DNA of 64,000 bases from Streptomyces globisporus (GTDB lineage: Bacteria; Actinomycetota; Actinomycetes; Streptomycetales; Streptomycetaceae). Position numbers and translations under genes: made by a program. The stretch is from contig BMTG01000007.1 of assembly GCA_014649555.1 (NCBI GenBank), positions 62,001 through 126,000 of the forward strand, read 5' to 3'. This document shows positions 45,917-54,649 of this stretch, one piece after another. A model generated the notes under the pieces. It had not been told where the DNA came from and searched no databases. It saw nothing but the letters and a program-made list of their open reading frames with translations. Every line of letters starts with the position of its first letter. Position 1 is the stretch's first letter.

Positions 45917-46909
45917 ATGTCGACTTCGATGCGTGTGATGGAACTCGTCCACTTCGGTGACGCGGACACCGCGTTCGCCGCCCGGGACCTGCCGAGGCCC
46001 GCTCCGGGACCCGGCCAGGTGCTGGTGCGTGTGCTGGCCACGTCCGTGAACCCTCTCGACCTGCAGACCCGGCGCGGCGACTACCGCGACGAGGTGGCGC
46101 TGCCGGCGGTGATCGGCAACGACGTGTCCGGCGTGGTCGTCGGGACCGGCCCCGGGGCGGACGACTTCCGGCCGGGCGACGAGGTCTGGTATCTGGCGCC
46201 GGTGTTCGCCGGACAGGGGACGTACGCCGAGTTCCACGTGGTCGACCAGGCCCTGGTCGCCCGCAAGCCCGAGGGGCTGTCGCACGTCGAGGCCGCCGGT
46301 CTCGCGCTCGTGGGCGTGACGGCGTGGGAGGCGCTGGTGGAACGAGCCGGGGTGAAGGCCGGGGAACGGGTCCTGGTGCACGGCGGAGCGGGCGGGGTCG
46401 GCTCGGCCGCCATCCAGGTCGCCCACGCGCTGGGAGCGGAGGTGGTGACCACCGCGCGGGCGAAGGACCACGAGTTCGTCACCGGTCTCGGAGCCGACAC
46501 CGTGATCGACTTCTCGGCCGGTGACTATGTTCCGCAGGTCCGTGAGCTGGGCGGGGTGAACGTCGTGCTGGACACCGTGGGCAGGGACACCCTCACCCGC
46601 AGCCCGGAGGTCCTCGCCGACCGGGGCCGCGTGGTGTCCATCGTGGACACCCCCGAGCCACAGAACCTGCTGGCCGCGTGGGGTGTGAACGCGACCTACC
46701 ACTTCCTCTTCGTCAGCCCCGGCCGGGCGAAGCTCGACGCCCTCAGCCGGCTGATCGACCGGGGCGAGCTCCGGCCGGACATCGGTGCGGTGCTCCCGCT
46801 GGCCGACATCGCCCAGGCACACACGCTGCTGGAGGGCGGTTCCGTCGGCGAGGGCCGCCGACGCCCCCGCGGCAAGATCGCCATCGCCGTCGGGCCCGAG
46901 CTCGGATGA
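45917..46909 (+). CDS. Zinc-independent MDR-family quinone oxidoreductase-like enzyme
   Basis: The 330-aa protein is a medium-chain dehydrogenase/reductase. The GroES-like N part holds LVRVLATSVNPLDLQTRRGDY and GNDVSGVVVGTG; the Rossmann NADPH site is VLVHGGAGGVGSAAIQVAHALGAEVVTTA. The catalytic-zinc and structural-zinc Cys are missing, so it belongs to the quinone oxidoreductase/enoyl reductase branch. The ATG has GAGG just before it. Its divergent ArsR partner probably controls it. Confidence 0.9.
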   Translation: MSTSMRVMELVHFGDADTAFAARDLPRPAPGPGQVLVRVLATSVNPLDLQTRRGDYRDEVALPAVIGNDVSGVVVGTGPGADDFRPGDEVWYLAPVFAGQGTYAEFHVVDQALVARKPEGLSHVEAAGLALVGVTAWEALVERAGVKAGERVLVHGGAGGVGSAAIQVAHALGAEVVTTARAKDHEFVTGLGADTVIDFSAGDYVPQVRELGGVNVVLDTVGRDTLTRSPEVLADRGRVVSIVDTPEPQNLLAAWGVNATYHFLFVSPGRAKLDALSRLIDRGELRPDIGAVLPLADIAQAHTLLEGGSVGEGRRRPRGKIAIAVGPELG

Positions 46910-46918
46910 ACCACGCCT

Positions 46919-46945
46919 GCCCCCCCCCCCCGGCCCCGGGGGGGC
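46919..46945. terminator. C-run hairpin between convergent genes
   Basis: A run of 12 C (46920-46931) followed by a run of 7 G can form a GCCCCCCC/GGGGGGGC hairpin. The C-run is also a likely place for sequencing length errors. Confidence 0.55.
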
Positions 46946-46972
46946 TCACCCTTCCAGCTTCTACGACGCGGG

Positions 46973-47842
46973 TCACACCTTCCCGATGCCGAGGGTGTTC
47001 TCGGACGGCAGCATCCCCGAGCCGATGACCTCCAGCCACGGCTCCCCCAGGAGCTGCACCAGCCGCTCCCGCTCCGGCTCCCCCAGCGCCCGCCACGGCG
47101 CCGCGGCCTCCTCGTCGGTGCGCAGCTCCACCTTCGCGCGGAGCTCGCGTCCCGCATCCGTGGCCGTCCCGTCCGCCGCGAGCAGCCCGCGCTCCTGGAG
47201 CCGCCGCCGGGCCGCGCCCCACTCCTCGGCGCTCCACCCTCGGCTCGCGAACACCTCGGGGGCCGCCGCGCCGACCGCCGCGAAGGAGACCAGCGACTCG
47301 ACCGGGTCGAGGCCGGCCCCGGTCAGGGCGGCGATGTGCCCGTCGCCCCGGTGTTCTCGCAGGACGGTCGCCGCCTGCCAGAGCGTCAGGTGCGGGGGGT
47401 CGGGCCAGGGCAGGGCGGAGTTGGCGGCTCCGAGACCACCGGGGACCCCGGGGGCCGCCGCCTCAGCCGCACGCCGGGCCAGGGCGGCGGCTTCGGCGAA
47501 CCCCGCCCCCTCCACGCGGTCCCCGAACAGCGCCCGGTAGGTCAGGTCGACCGCACGCAGCCGGGCCGCGAGCACGGCGTCCGGGTCGGCGACCGCCCAG
47601 CCGGCCGGGACATGGCGGTCCACCACCCTCGGGGCGAAGCTGTGGAACGTCCGCACCACCTCGTCCGCGCCCGCCGCCCCCAGCGGAGCCGCCCGCCAGG
47701 CGAAGTAGCTCGCCCAGCGCTCCTCGGTGTCGTACCCCAGCGCGGCGGCCTCCTCGAAGGCCGCGGGGGCGTAGTACAGAACGGCGTGCAGGGGCTCCAC
47801 GAGGTGCCACATCTGCCGCACGCGAGCCGGTTCTCCGGTCAT
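46973..47842 (-). CDS. SCO6745-type helical/winged-helix protein
   Basis: The 289-aa protein has the actinobacterial pattern LVEPLHAVLYYAPAAFEEAAALGYDTEERWASYFAWRAAPLGAAGADEVVRTFHSF and a C-terminal half reading like a winged helix (SAEEWGAARRRLQERGLLAADGTATDAGRELRAKVELRTDEEAA). I recall it as the SCO6745 family of unknown function. The ATG has GGAGAT. It is divergent from a TetR gene, with repeated GTCAATGCCTAGAT sites between them. Confidence 0.8.
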   Translation of the reverse strand: MTGEPARVRQMWHLVEPLHAVLYYAPAAFEEAAALGYDTEERWASYFAWRAAPLGAAGADEVVRTFHSFAPRVVDRHVPAGWAVADPDAVLAARLRAVDLTYRALFGDRVEGAGFAEAAALARRAAEAAAPGVPGGLGAANSALPWPDPPHLTLWQAATVLREHRGDGHIAALTGAGLDPVESLVSFAAVGAAAPEVFASRGWSAEEWGAARRRLQERGLLAADGTATDAGRELRAKVELRTDEEAAAPWRALGEPERERLVQLLGEPWLEVIGSGMLPSENTLGIGKV

Positions 47843-47882
47843 GATCTCCGCCTCTCCCGGACTCCCCGGACGGGAATCACGC

Positions 47883-47901
47883 ATCTAGTCAATGCCTAGA
47901 T
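47883..47901. promoter_or_regulatory. TetR operator candidate, site 1
   Basis: ATCTAG-TCAATGC-CTAGAT: a perfect 6-bp inverted repeat with a 7-bp centre, 41 bp before the start of the divergent SCO6745-type gene. Confidence 0.6.
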
Positions 47902-47935
47902 CGGACCTTCAGCATGGTCCGCACCGCCGGAACTT

Positions 47936-47949
47936 GTCAATGCCTAGAT
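47936..47949. promoter_or_regulatory. TetR operator candidate, site 2
   Basis: GTCAATGCCTAGAT repeats 14 bp of site 1 exactly, 48 bp away, and overlaps the -35/spacer of the TetR promoter (TTGTCA, 16 bp, TAGGGT at 47956-47961). Confidence 0.6.
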
Positions 47950-47968
47950 GCCGGGTAGGGTGCTGTCC

Positions 47969-48556
47969 ATGACCAGCGAGCGCGAGCGCACCTACCACCA
48001 CGGCGATCTGCGGCGCGCCATCCTGACCGCCGCCCTCGACGTCATCGCGACCGAGGGCCCCGCCGCCCTGAGCCTGCGCGATCTGGCCCGCCGGGCCGGC
48101 GTCTCGCACGCCGCGCCCGCGCATCACTTCAAGGACCGCACGGGCCTGCTGACCGCCGTGGCCGCCGAGGGCTACGCCCTGTTCGCCGACGCGCTGGCCG
48201 GGGCCCCGGATCTACGGGAGCGGGGCGTGGCGTACGTACGGTTCGCGGCGACGCATCCCGCGCACTTCCAGGTGATGTTCCAGCCGGACCTGCACCGCGC
48301 CGACGACCCGGACCTGCTGGTCGCCCGCGCCCGGGCGACCGAGGCGTTGCGCTCCGGCGTTGCGGACCTCCCCCCGGCCGGCCGGGGGGAGGACGACCGG
48401 CTCACGGGGGTGGCCGCGTGGTCGCTGGCCCACGGCTTCGCGACACTGCTGCTCACCGGCAACCTGGCGGACGCGCTGGCGGGCCGGGACCCGGAGGAGG
48501 CGTTCCGGTCTCTGGCCGCGTTGACCTTTGCGCCGGAGGACGGTCGCGGCCGCTGA
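47969..48556 (+). CDS. TetR-family transcriptional regulator
   Basis: The 195-aa protein has an N-terminal TetR helix-turn-helix (AILTAALDVIATEGPAALSLRDLARRAGVSHAAPAHHFKDRTGLLTAVAAEGYALF) and a C-terminal TetR_C-type ligand domain (YVRFAATHPAHFQVMF...LAHGFATLLLTGNL). A TAGGGT -10 lies 7-8 nt before the ATG, so the transcript is probably leaderless, and no ribosome site is present. Two copies of a GTCAATGCCTAGAT motif upstream suggest autoregulation together with the divergent gene. Confidence 0.9.
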   Translation: MTSERERTYHHGDLRRAILTAALDVIATEGPAALSLRDLARRAGVSHAAPAHHFKDRTGLLTAVAAEGYALFADALAGAPDLRERGVAYVRFAATHPAHFQVMFQPDLHRADDPDLLVARARATEALRSGVADLPPAGRGEDDRLTGVAAWSLAHGFATLLLTGNLADALAGRDPEEAFRSLAALTFAPEDGRGR

Positions 48557-48615
48557 CAGGCACGGCCCAAGCTGTCCCACCGGCGTTTCCTGAGCGAGGA
48601 ACGAGCTTCCGCGGC

Positions 48616-49206
48616 CTAGTCGTCCGCGAACCAAGAACGACCTTCGGCCCAGTGGGCCACCCATCCCGCGATACCGGGCGTGCCCGGCATCACGAGAGCA
48701 CCCGGCCGGGTGCCGAACGGTATCGCGCCGAACTCATCGATCAGCCAGACGTGACCGCGTTGCGGGCCCGTGGTGATCAGGTGCCAGTACATGCCGCAAC
48801 CGTCCGTACCCAGCAGCAGGGAGCCGTGGTCGTACACGGCTTCCACCCGGGTCTCGAACTCCTCGTCCGACAGTTCCTCCCCACCCTCGTCCTCTTCGTC
48901 TCCCCCTTCCCACTGCCATGCCTCCGTGAGCGGAAAAGGCTGGGCGAGCAGGCGCTCGGCACGGCCCTCGCCCCAGTCCGAGGGCGTTTGCGCCAGGGGC
49001 AGCAGACCGTAGTCGGGCGGTCCCGCGCGCAGTCCGTCGCTGATCTCCGCCACGCAGGAGCGGTACGGCTCCGGGAGCACGATGCCGTGCTCCGCCTCGA
49101 ACGACCGCACCGCCTCCCAACCGGCCGGCGGCGCCGCATCGGGATGGGACGCGAAGATCTCGCGGAGGGCGGCCGCCTCCGACGGGGCGCAGGTTTCCGT
49201 GTTCAT
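48616..49206 (-). CDS. SMI1/KNR4 (SUKH)-family protein
   Basis: The 196-aa protein has the SUKH pattern GWEAVRSFEAEHGIVLPEPYRSCVAEISDGLRAGPPDYGLLPL, a very acidic insertion (GGDEEDEGGEELSDEEFE), and GTDGCGMYWHLITTGPQRGHVWLIDEFGAIPF. SUKH proteins are often immunity proteins to polymorphic toxins, but here no toxin gene is adjacent. The ATG at 49206 was taken; 49215 is also possible. It is flanked by the TetR gene and the mfd terminators. Confidence 0.82.
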   Translation of the reverse strand: MNTETCAPSEAAALREIFASHPDAAPPAGWEAVRSFEAEHGIVLPEPYRSCVAEISDGLRAGPPDYGLLPLAQTPSDWGEGRAERLLAQPFPLTEAWQWEGGDEEDEGGEELSDEEFETRVEAVYDHGSLLLGTDGCGMYWHLITTGPQRGHVWLIDEFGAIPFGTRPGALVMPGTPGIAGWVAHWAEGRSWFADD

Positions 49207-49266
49207 GCCGGTCATCATCCAGGACACGGGAGAGGCGGCGTCCCGTACCTGCGAGGAGGGCACCTA

Positions 49267-49343
49267 GGGCCCCGACGGGTGAACAACCCGGCGGGGCCCG
49301 ATCGTTCGCGAACCCCGGGGAGCACAGGCGCCCCCGGGGTTCG
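49267..49343. terminator. Tandem terminators after mfd
   Basis: Two hairpins: 49309-49343 (perfect 12-bp stem, CGAACCCCGGGG arm, 11-nt loop) and 49267-49299 (GGGCCCCG and CGGGT arms, one mismatch). They lie between mfd and the SUKH gene start. Confidence 0.8.
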
Positions 49344-49366
49344 GTCGTTCGCAGGGCTCCAGGGAG

Positions 49367-52300
49367 CTACGACCCCAAAATCGTCGTCAGGAACTCGCCT
49401 GTCCACGCCAGTAGTTCGCGGCCGATGACCGGCTTGCCGCCGATCTTGCCCGTCGTCGGGCGGGGGACCAGGATCTGGTGGGCGGCGGGCTTGATGACCG
49501 TCTTGGGGTGCAGGCGCTTCAGGCGCAGTTCCTGGGACTCGCGCAGCTCCACCGGGGCGAAGCGGATGTTGGAGCCCTGGAGGACGATCTCGCCGACTCC
49601 GCAGGCGCGGGCCAGCATGCGCAGGCCCGCCACCAGGAGGAGATTCTCGACCGGTTCGGGCAACGGGCCGTAGCGGTCGGTGAGTTCCTCGCGGACCGCT
49701 CGGATGTCGTCCTCCGAGTTGGCCGAGGCGATCGCGCGGTACGCCTGGAGGCGCAGGCGCTCGCCGGGGGCGTAGTCGTGCGGGACGTGCGCGTCGACCG
49801 GGAGCTCGATCTTGACCTCCAGCGGGGGCTCTTCCTGCTCGCCCCCCTCCATCTGGGCCCGGTAGTCGGCGACGGCCTCGCCGACCATGCGGACGTACAG
49901 GTCGAAGCCGACGCCCGCGATGTGGCCGGACTGCTCGCCGCCGAGCAGGTTGCCCGCGCCGCGGATCTCCAGGTCCTTCATCGCCACGTACATGCCCGCG
50001 CCCATCTCCGTGTGCTGGGCGATCGTCGCCAGGCGTTCGTGGGCCGTCTCGGTGAGGGGCTTCTCCGGGGGGTAGAGGAAGTAGGCGTAGCCACGGTCGC
50101 GGCCTCGGCCCACCCGGCCGCGCAGCTGGTGGAGCTGGGACAGGCCGAAGTTGTCGCCGCGCTCCACGATCAGGGTGTTGGCGTTGGAGATGTCGATGCC
50201 GGACTCGACGATCGTCGTGGAGACCAGGACGTCGAACTTCTTCTCCCAGAAGTCCACCACGACCTGTTCCAGGGCCTGTTCGGACATCTGGCCGTGTGCT
50301 GTCGCGATGCGCGCCTCGGGGACGATCTCGCGGAGGCGGGCGGCCGCGCGGTCGATGGACTCGACCCGGTTGTGGATGTAGAAGACCTGGCCCTCGCGCA
50401 GCAGTTCACGGCGGATCGCCGCGCCGATCTGCTTCTCCTCGTACGGGCCGACGAAGGTGAGCACCGGGTGGCGCTCCTCCGGCGGGGTGGTGATCGTGGA
50501 CATCTCGCGGATGCCGGTGACCGCCATTTCGAGCGTACGGGGGATGGGCGTCGCGGACATGGTCAGGACGTCCACGTTGGCGCGGAGCTTCTTCAGCTGC
50601 TCCTTGTGCTCGACGCCGAACCGCTGCTCCTCGTCCACGATGACCAGGCCGAGGTCCTTGAACTTCGTCTCGGAGGAGAAGAGGCGGTGCGTGCCGATGA
50701 CCAGGTCGACCGAGCCGTCCTTCAGGCCTTCCAGGGTTGCTTTGGATTCCGTTTCCGACTGGAAGCGGCTCAGCGCCCTTACGTTGACCGGGAATTGGGA
50801 GTAGCGCTCGGTGAACGTGCCGTAGTGCTGCTGGACGAGGAGCGTGGTGGGGACCAGGACCGCCACCTGCTTGCCGTCCTGGACCGCCTTGAACGCCGCC
50901 CGGACCGCGATCTCCGTCTTGCCGTAGCCGACGTCGCCGCAGATCAGCCGGTCCATCGGGACCGTCTTCTCCATGTCCTCCTTGACCTCGGCGATCGTGG
51001 AGAGCTGGTCGGGGGTCTCCGCGTACGGGAAGGCGTCCTCCAGCTCCCGCTGCCAGGGGGTGTCCGCGCCGAAGGCGTGGCCGGGGGCCGCCATGCGCGC
51101 GCTGTACAGCTTGATCAGGTCGGCGGCGATCTCCTTGACCGCCTTCTTCGCCCGCTGCTTCGTCTTCGTCCAGTCCGCGCCGCCGAGCCGGTGCAGCGTC
51201 GGGGCCTCGCCGCCGACGTACTTGGTGACCTGTTCCAGCTGGTCGGTCGGGATGTAGAGGCGGTCGCCGGGCTGGCCGCGCTTGGCCGGGGCGTACTCGA
51301 CGAGCAGATACTCGCGGGTCGCGCCCTGGACCGTGCGCTGCACCATCTCCACGTACCGGCCGACGCCGTGCTGTTCGTGGACGATGTAGTCGCCGACCTC
51401 CAGCGTCAGCGGGTCGATCGTCTTCCTGCGGCGGGCCGGCATCCGGCCCAGGTCCTTGGTGGCCGTGCGCTGGCCGGTCAGGTCGGTCTCGGTGAGCACC
51501 GCCAGCTTCAGCGCCGGGTCGACGAAGCCCTGCTCGATCGCCCCGCAGGAGACGTGGACCAGGGACGGGGTGATCTCGGTGAGGTCCGCGTCGAGGCGGG
51601 CCGCGATGCCCTCGCCGCTCAGCACCTCGACCGTACGGGAGGCGAGCCCCTGGCCCTCCGTGACGTACACCGTGCGCCAGCCGTCGGCCAGCCAGCCCTT
51701 GGTGTCGGCGAGCGCCCGGGCGGTGTCGCCCCGGTACGCCTCGGGGGCGTGCATGGAGAGCTGGAGGGTGTCGTCGTCGTGGTCGGCGGCGTCGGCCGCG
51801 AACGGCGAGAGCGACCACCACATCATGTCCAGCTCGCGGGCCCGGTCCCGGACGTCCGCGATGCCCCACAGCGAGGCCGCGCCCACGTCGATCGGGGCCT
51901 CGCCGCCGCCCGCGCTCGCCGCCCAGGACGCCTGGAGGAACTCCTGGCTGGTGGCGACCAGGTCGGCCGCCCGCGTCCGCACCCGCTCCGGGTCGCAGAC
52001 GATCGCCATCGCGTCCTTCGGCAGGACGTCGAGCAGCAGCTCCATGTCGTCGACCAGGACCGGGGCCAGCGACTCCATGCCCTCGACCGCGATGCCCTCG
52101 GCGATCTTGCCGAGCAGCTCGCCCAGCTCCGGATGGGCCTCGGCGAGCGCTGCAGCCCGCTCCCGCACCTGGTCGGTCAGCAGCAGCTCGCGGCAGGGCG
52201 GGGCCCACAGCCCGTGCGCGGCGACCTCCAGCGACCGCTGGTCGGCGATCTTGAAGTAGCGGATCTCCTCGACCTCGTCGCCCCAGAACTCCACCCGGAG

Positions 52301-52900
52301 GGGGTGCTCCTCGGTCGGCGGGAAGACGTCCAGGATCCCGCCGCGTACGGCGAACTCACCGCGCTTCTCGACCAGTTCCACCCGGGAGTACGCGGCGGCA
52401 GCCAGCGCGTCCACCACCTCCCCCAGGTCCGCGCTCTGCCCGCCCGCAAGGCTCACCGGCTCCAGCTCGCCGAGCCCCTTGACCTGCGGCTGGAGCACGG
52501 AGCGGATCGGGGCGACGACGACCGAGACCGGGCCGGTCTCCGGGTCGTCCTCGCGGGGGTGCGCCAGGCGGCGCAGCACGGCGAGGCGGCGGCCGACGGT
52601 GTCCGAGCGGGGCGAGAGCCGCTCGTGCGGCAGGGTCTCCCAGGAGGGGTACTCCGCGACCGTGTCCGGCGGCAGCAGCGTGCGCAGGGCCGAGGCCAGG
52701 TCCTCGGCCTCGCGGCCCGTGGCGGTGACGGCCAGCACGGTCCGGCCGGTCTGCCGGGCCAGCGCGGCTACGGCGAACGGGCGCGCGCCGGGCGGGCCGA
52801 CCAGGTCGACATGGGCCCGGTGCCCGTCTCCGGCGGCCTTCACCGCCTCGGCGAGCGCCGGGTCCGTAACGACGACATCCAGCAGACCGTGCAGGCTCAT
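49367..52900 (-). CDS. mfd: Transcription-repair coupling factor
   Basis: Mfd removes RNA polymerase stalled at DNA damage and recruits UvrA. The 1177-aa protein has an N-terminal UvrB-homology region, the RNA-polymerase interaction domain (about 480-560: PLTLEVGDYIVHEQHGVGRYVEM), and a RecG-like DNA translocase: Walker A CGDVGYGKTEIAVRAAF, DEEQRFG as the Walker B, TMSATPIPRTLEMA (motif III), and QLRGRVGRGRDRGYAYF (motif VI). The TRCF C-terminal domain closes it. Length is normal. The start ATG was taken over longer frames that cross the regulatory gap. Confidence 0.97.
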   Translation of the reverse strand: MSLHGLLDVVVTDPALAEAVKAAGDGHRAHVDLVGPPGARPFAVAALARQTGRTVLAVTATGREAEDLASALRTLLPPDTVAEYPSWETLPHERLSPRSDTVGRRLAVLRRLAHPREDDPETGPVSVVVAPIRSVLQPQVKGLGELEPVSLAGGQSADLGEVVDALAAAAYSRVELVEKRGEFAVRGGILDVFPPTEEHPLRVEFWGDEVEEIRYFKIADQRSLEVAAHGLWAPPCRELLLTDQVRERAAALAEAHPELGELLGKIAEGIAVEGMESLAPVLVDDMELLLDVLPKDAMAIVCDPERVRTRAADLVATSQEFLQASWAASAGGGEAPIDVGAASLWGIADVRDRARELDMMWWSLSPFAADAADHDDDTLQLSMHAPEAYRGDTARALADTKGWLADGWRTVYVTEGQGLASRTVEVLSGEGIAARLDADLTEITPSLVHVSCGAIEQGFVDPALKLAVLTETDLTGQRTATKDLGRMPARRRKTIDPLTLEVGDYIVHEQHGVGRYVEMVQRTVQGATREYLLVEYAPAKRGQPGDRLYIPTDQLEQVTKYVGGEAPTLHRLGGADWTKTKQRAKKAVKEIAADLIKLYSARMAAPGHAFGADTPWQRELEDAFPYAETPDQLSTIAEVKEDMEKTVPMDRLICGDVGYGKTEIAVRAAFKAVQDGKQVAVLVPTTLLVQQHYGTFTERYSQFPVNVRALSRFQSETESKATLEGLKDGSVDLVIGTHRLFSSETKFKDLGLVIVDEEQRFGVEHKEQLKKLRANVDVLTMSATPIPRTLEMAVTGIREMSTITTPPEERHPVLTFVGPYEEKQIGAAIRRELLREGQVFYIHNRVESIDRAAARLREIVPEARIATAHGQMSEQALEQVVVDFWEKKFDVLVSTTIVESGIDISNANTLIVERGDNFGLSQLHQLRGRVGRGRDRGYAYFLYPPEKPLTETAHERLATIAQHTEMGAGMYVAMKDLEIRGAGNLLGGEQSGHIAGVGFDLYVRMVGEAVADYRAQMEGGEQEEPPLEVKIELPVDAHVPHDYAPGERLRLQAYRAIASANSEDDIRAVREELTDRYGPLPEPVENLLLVAGLRMLARACGVGEIVLQGSNIRFAPVELRESQELRLKRLHPKTVIKPAAHQILVPRPTTGKIGGKPVIGRELLAWTGEFLTTILGS

Positions 52901-53317
52901 GAAGTTTCCGTCCGAAATCAGATCAGCGGTGGCTCGGTCGTTGCCGGCAGCCGGCTGCTGCCCGGGCAACGCGAAGGACCCGACACGTGGGACGCGCCGG
53001 GGGTTCCAGGTTACGACCCGGCGGTGACAGCCGCGCCCGCAACCGGCCGGGAGGCCCCGGCCGCCCGTCGTGCCGGGCCCGCCGCTCGTCGACGGTCGCG
53101 CACCGTTCATCTCCGTATCGCACACAGTTGTGCCGGGGATCCTCACAGGAGTGAGCGCAGCGTCTAGTCTTTGCCCGACCCTTGCACAGCAGGGTGTTCC
53201 GAGAGCGTCACACAGGCAGTACCGAGCACGGGCGGAGCGAGCAGCGGCCCGGGGCGGGCGGCGCGGGGCGATCCCCCTCGGTGCACGGTCCCACGGCATC
53301 AGGCATCGGGGGCGTAC
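52901..53317. other. Divergent region between mfd and the RiPP regulator
   Basis: 417 bp with no supported gene. It marks the boundary between core genes and the RiPP cluster. I could not assign promoters with confidence; a TAGTCT at 53164-53169 is a possible -10 for the regulator gene. Confidence 0.45.
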
Positions 53318-54325
53318 GTGGGCGAGAACGAGATGTCTGTCTTCGGGGTCCCGGAGGCCGAGGAAGAGATCTACCGGCACTTCCTGCGCAATCCCGGATC
53401 CCGCGCCGACGACCTCCACCTCCTGCTGCACTCCCGGCCGGGCGAGACCCGGGCCCGGATCGCCCGGCTCCAGAAGCTGGGGCTGCTGCACACCGAGGAC
53501 GCGGAGCGGCGGATCTTCCCGGCGGACCCCGAGGTGGCGCTCGCCCGGCTGGTGGACGTCCGGCTGGCCGCGCTCCATCAGGAGCTGCAGCGCGTCACCC
53601 GGTCGCGGCACGTCATTGACGGTCTACGCGCGGAGCAGGGAGCCCGTTCGCCCCATCCGCAGGGCATCGAGCAGCTGGAGGGGCTCGCCCAGATCCGTAA
53701 CCGGATCGACGACCTCGCGTTCTTCGCCCGGGACGAGATCCTGTCCGTGGAGCCGTACGCCCGGCTGTCGGCGGAGAACATCGCCCGGTCCCGCCCGCTG
53801 GACCTGCGCTGCCTGCGGCGCGGGGTGCGGATCCGCAACGTCGTCTCCAGCACGGCGCTGAAGGACCCGCCGACCGCCGCCTATCTGCGCGAGCTGGCCG
53901 AGCACGGGGCGGCGATCCGGGTGACGCCGGACACCACGGAGCGGCTGCTCGTCTACGACCGCCGGGCGGCGCTCGTCCCGCTGGACCCGCGCGACACCTC
54001 ACGGGGCGCGCTCCTGGCCCATCGCAGCGGCCTAGTCTCCAACATCATCTCCCTGTTCGAACGGATCTGGGACCAGGCCGACGACCTGTCCCGGGCCGTC
54101 GGCGGCGCGGAGAGCGGTGAGGGCACGGCCGCCCCGCGGCCCTCCGGCATCGAGCGCCGGGTGCTCGTGTCGATGTGCACGGTGGGCAAGGACGAGGCGG
54201 GCGCGCGGGAGCTGGGGGTGTCGGTGCGGACCTACCGGCGCCATGTCGCCGACCTGATGCAGACGCTCGGCGCGGCGAGCCGGGCGCAGGCCGCGCTGCT
54301 GGCCCGGGAACGCGGCTGGATCTGA
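53318..54325 (+). CDS. LuxR-type regulator of the RiPP cluster
   Basis: The 335-aa protein has an N-terminal winged-helix (TrmB-like) segment (EEEIYRHFLRNPGSRADDLHLLLHSRPGETRARIARLQKLGLLH), a middle helical/PLD-like sensor part (about 90-260), and a C-terminal LuxR-type HTH (about 275-330: LVSMCTVGKDEAGARELGVSVRTYRRHVADLMQTLGAASRAQAALLARERGW). This layout is common in pathway regulators of Streptomyces peptide clusters. The GTG at 53318 has GGGGG before it; ATG at 53333 is an alternative. It is convergent with the biosynthetic genes and probably controls the precursor promoter. Confidence 0.82.
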   Translation: MGENEMSVFGVPEAEEEIYRHFLRNPGSRADDLHLLLHSRPGETRARIARLQKLGLLHTEDAERRIFPADPEVALARLVDVRLAALHQELQRVTRSRHVIDGLRAEQGARSPHPQGIEQLEGLAQIRNRIDDLAFFARDEILSVEPYARLSAENIARSRPLDLRCLRRGVRIRNVVSSTALKDPPTAAYLRELAEHGAAIRVTPDTTERLLVYDRRAALVPLDPRDTSRGALLAHRSGLVSNIISLFERIWDQADDLSRAVGGAESGEGTAAPRPSGIERRVLVSMCTVGKDEAGARELGVSVRTYRRHVADLMQTLGAASRAQAALLARERGWI

Positions 54326-54376
54326 TCGCCCGGGGGCTCCTGGGGCCCGACCTCGTCCCAGCGAAAGGCCCTGGGC

Positions 54377-54649
54377 CTACCGCTCCTCCGCCCAGCCGCA
54401 CAGGGCCGCGTCCGCCAGGACGCGGGACACCGCCCGCCGTACCGCCGACGCGTCCGCCGCCCCGGCCAGCTCGAACCGCAGCACCACCCGGTCCTGCCCC
54501 ACCTCGGGGTGGCAGGCCCAGTGCCCCGGGAGCAGTCCCAGCAGCCGTACGACGGTGGTCCACCCGGTGGGGGCCGCGCGGTCGCGGCGTACGACGACGA
54601 CGTCGGCGACTCCGGCCCCGGGGATGCGGGCGGTCCGGTGGGCCGTCAT
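54377..54649 (-). CDS. Small protein of the RiPP cluster, unknown
   Basis: A 90-aa protein (VVVVRRDRAAPTGWTTVVRLLGLLPGHWACHPEVGQDRVVLRFELAG...RRAVSRVLADAALCGWAEER) with alternating beta and helix pattern, and no membrane helix or metal motif. It overlaps the M20 gene stop by 4 bp (ATGA), so it is made together with it. I do not recognise it. It could be a structural partner of the hydrolase, or a second small binding domain for the peptide. Confidence 0.7.
   Translation of the reverse strand: MTAHRTARIPGAGVADVVVVRRDRAAPTGWTTVVRLLGLLPGHWACHPEVGQDRVVLRFELAGAADASAVRRAVSRVLADAALCGWAEER

Noticed and set aside
52901-53611. An upstream extension of the mfd frame
   Set aside because: The added 237 residues are low-complexity Arg/Pro/Gly, lack similarity to Mfd and overlap the regulator gene on the other strand.
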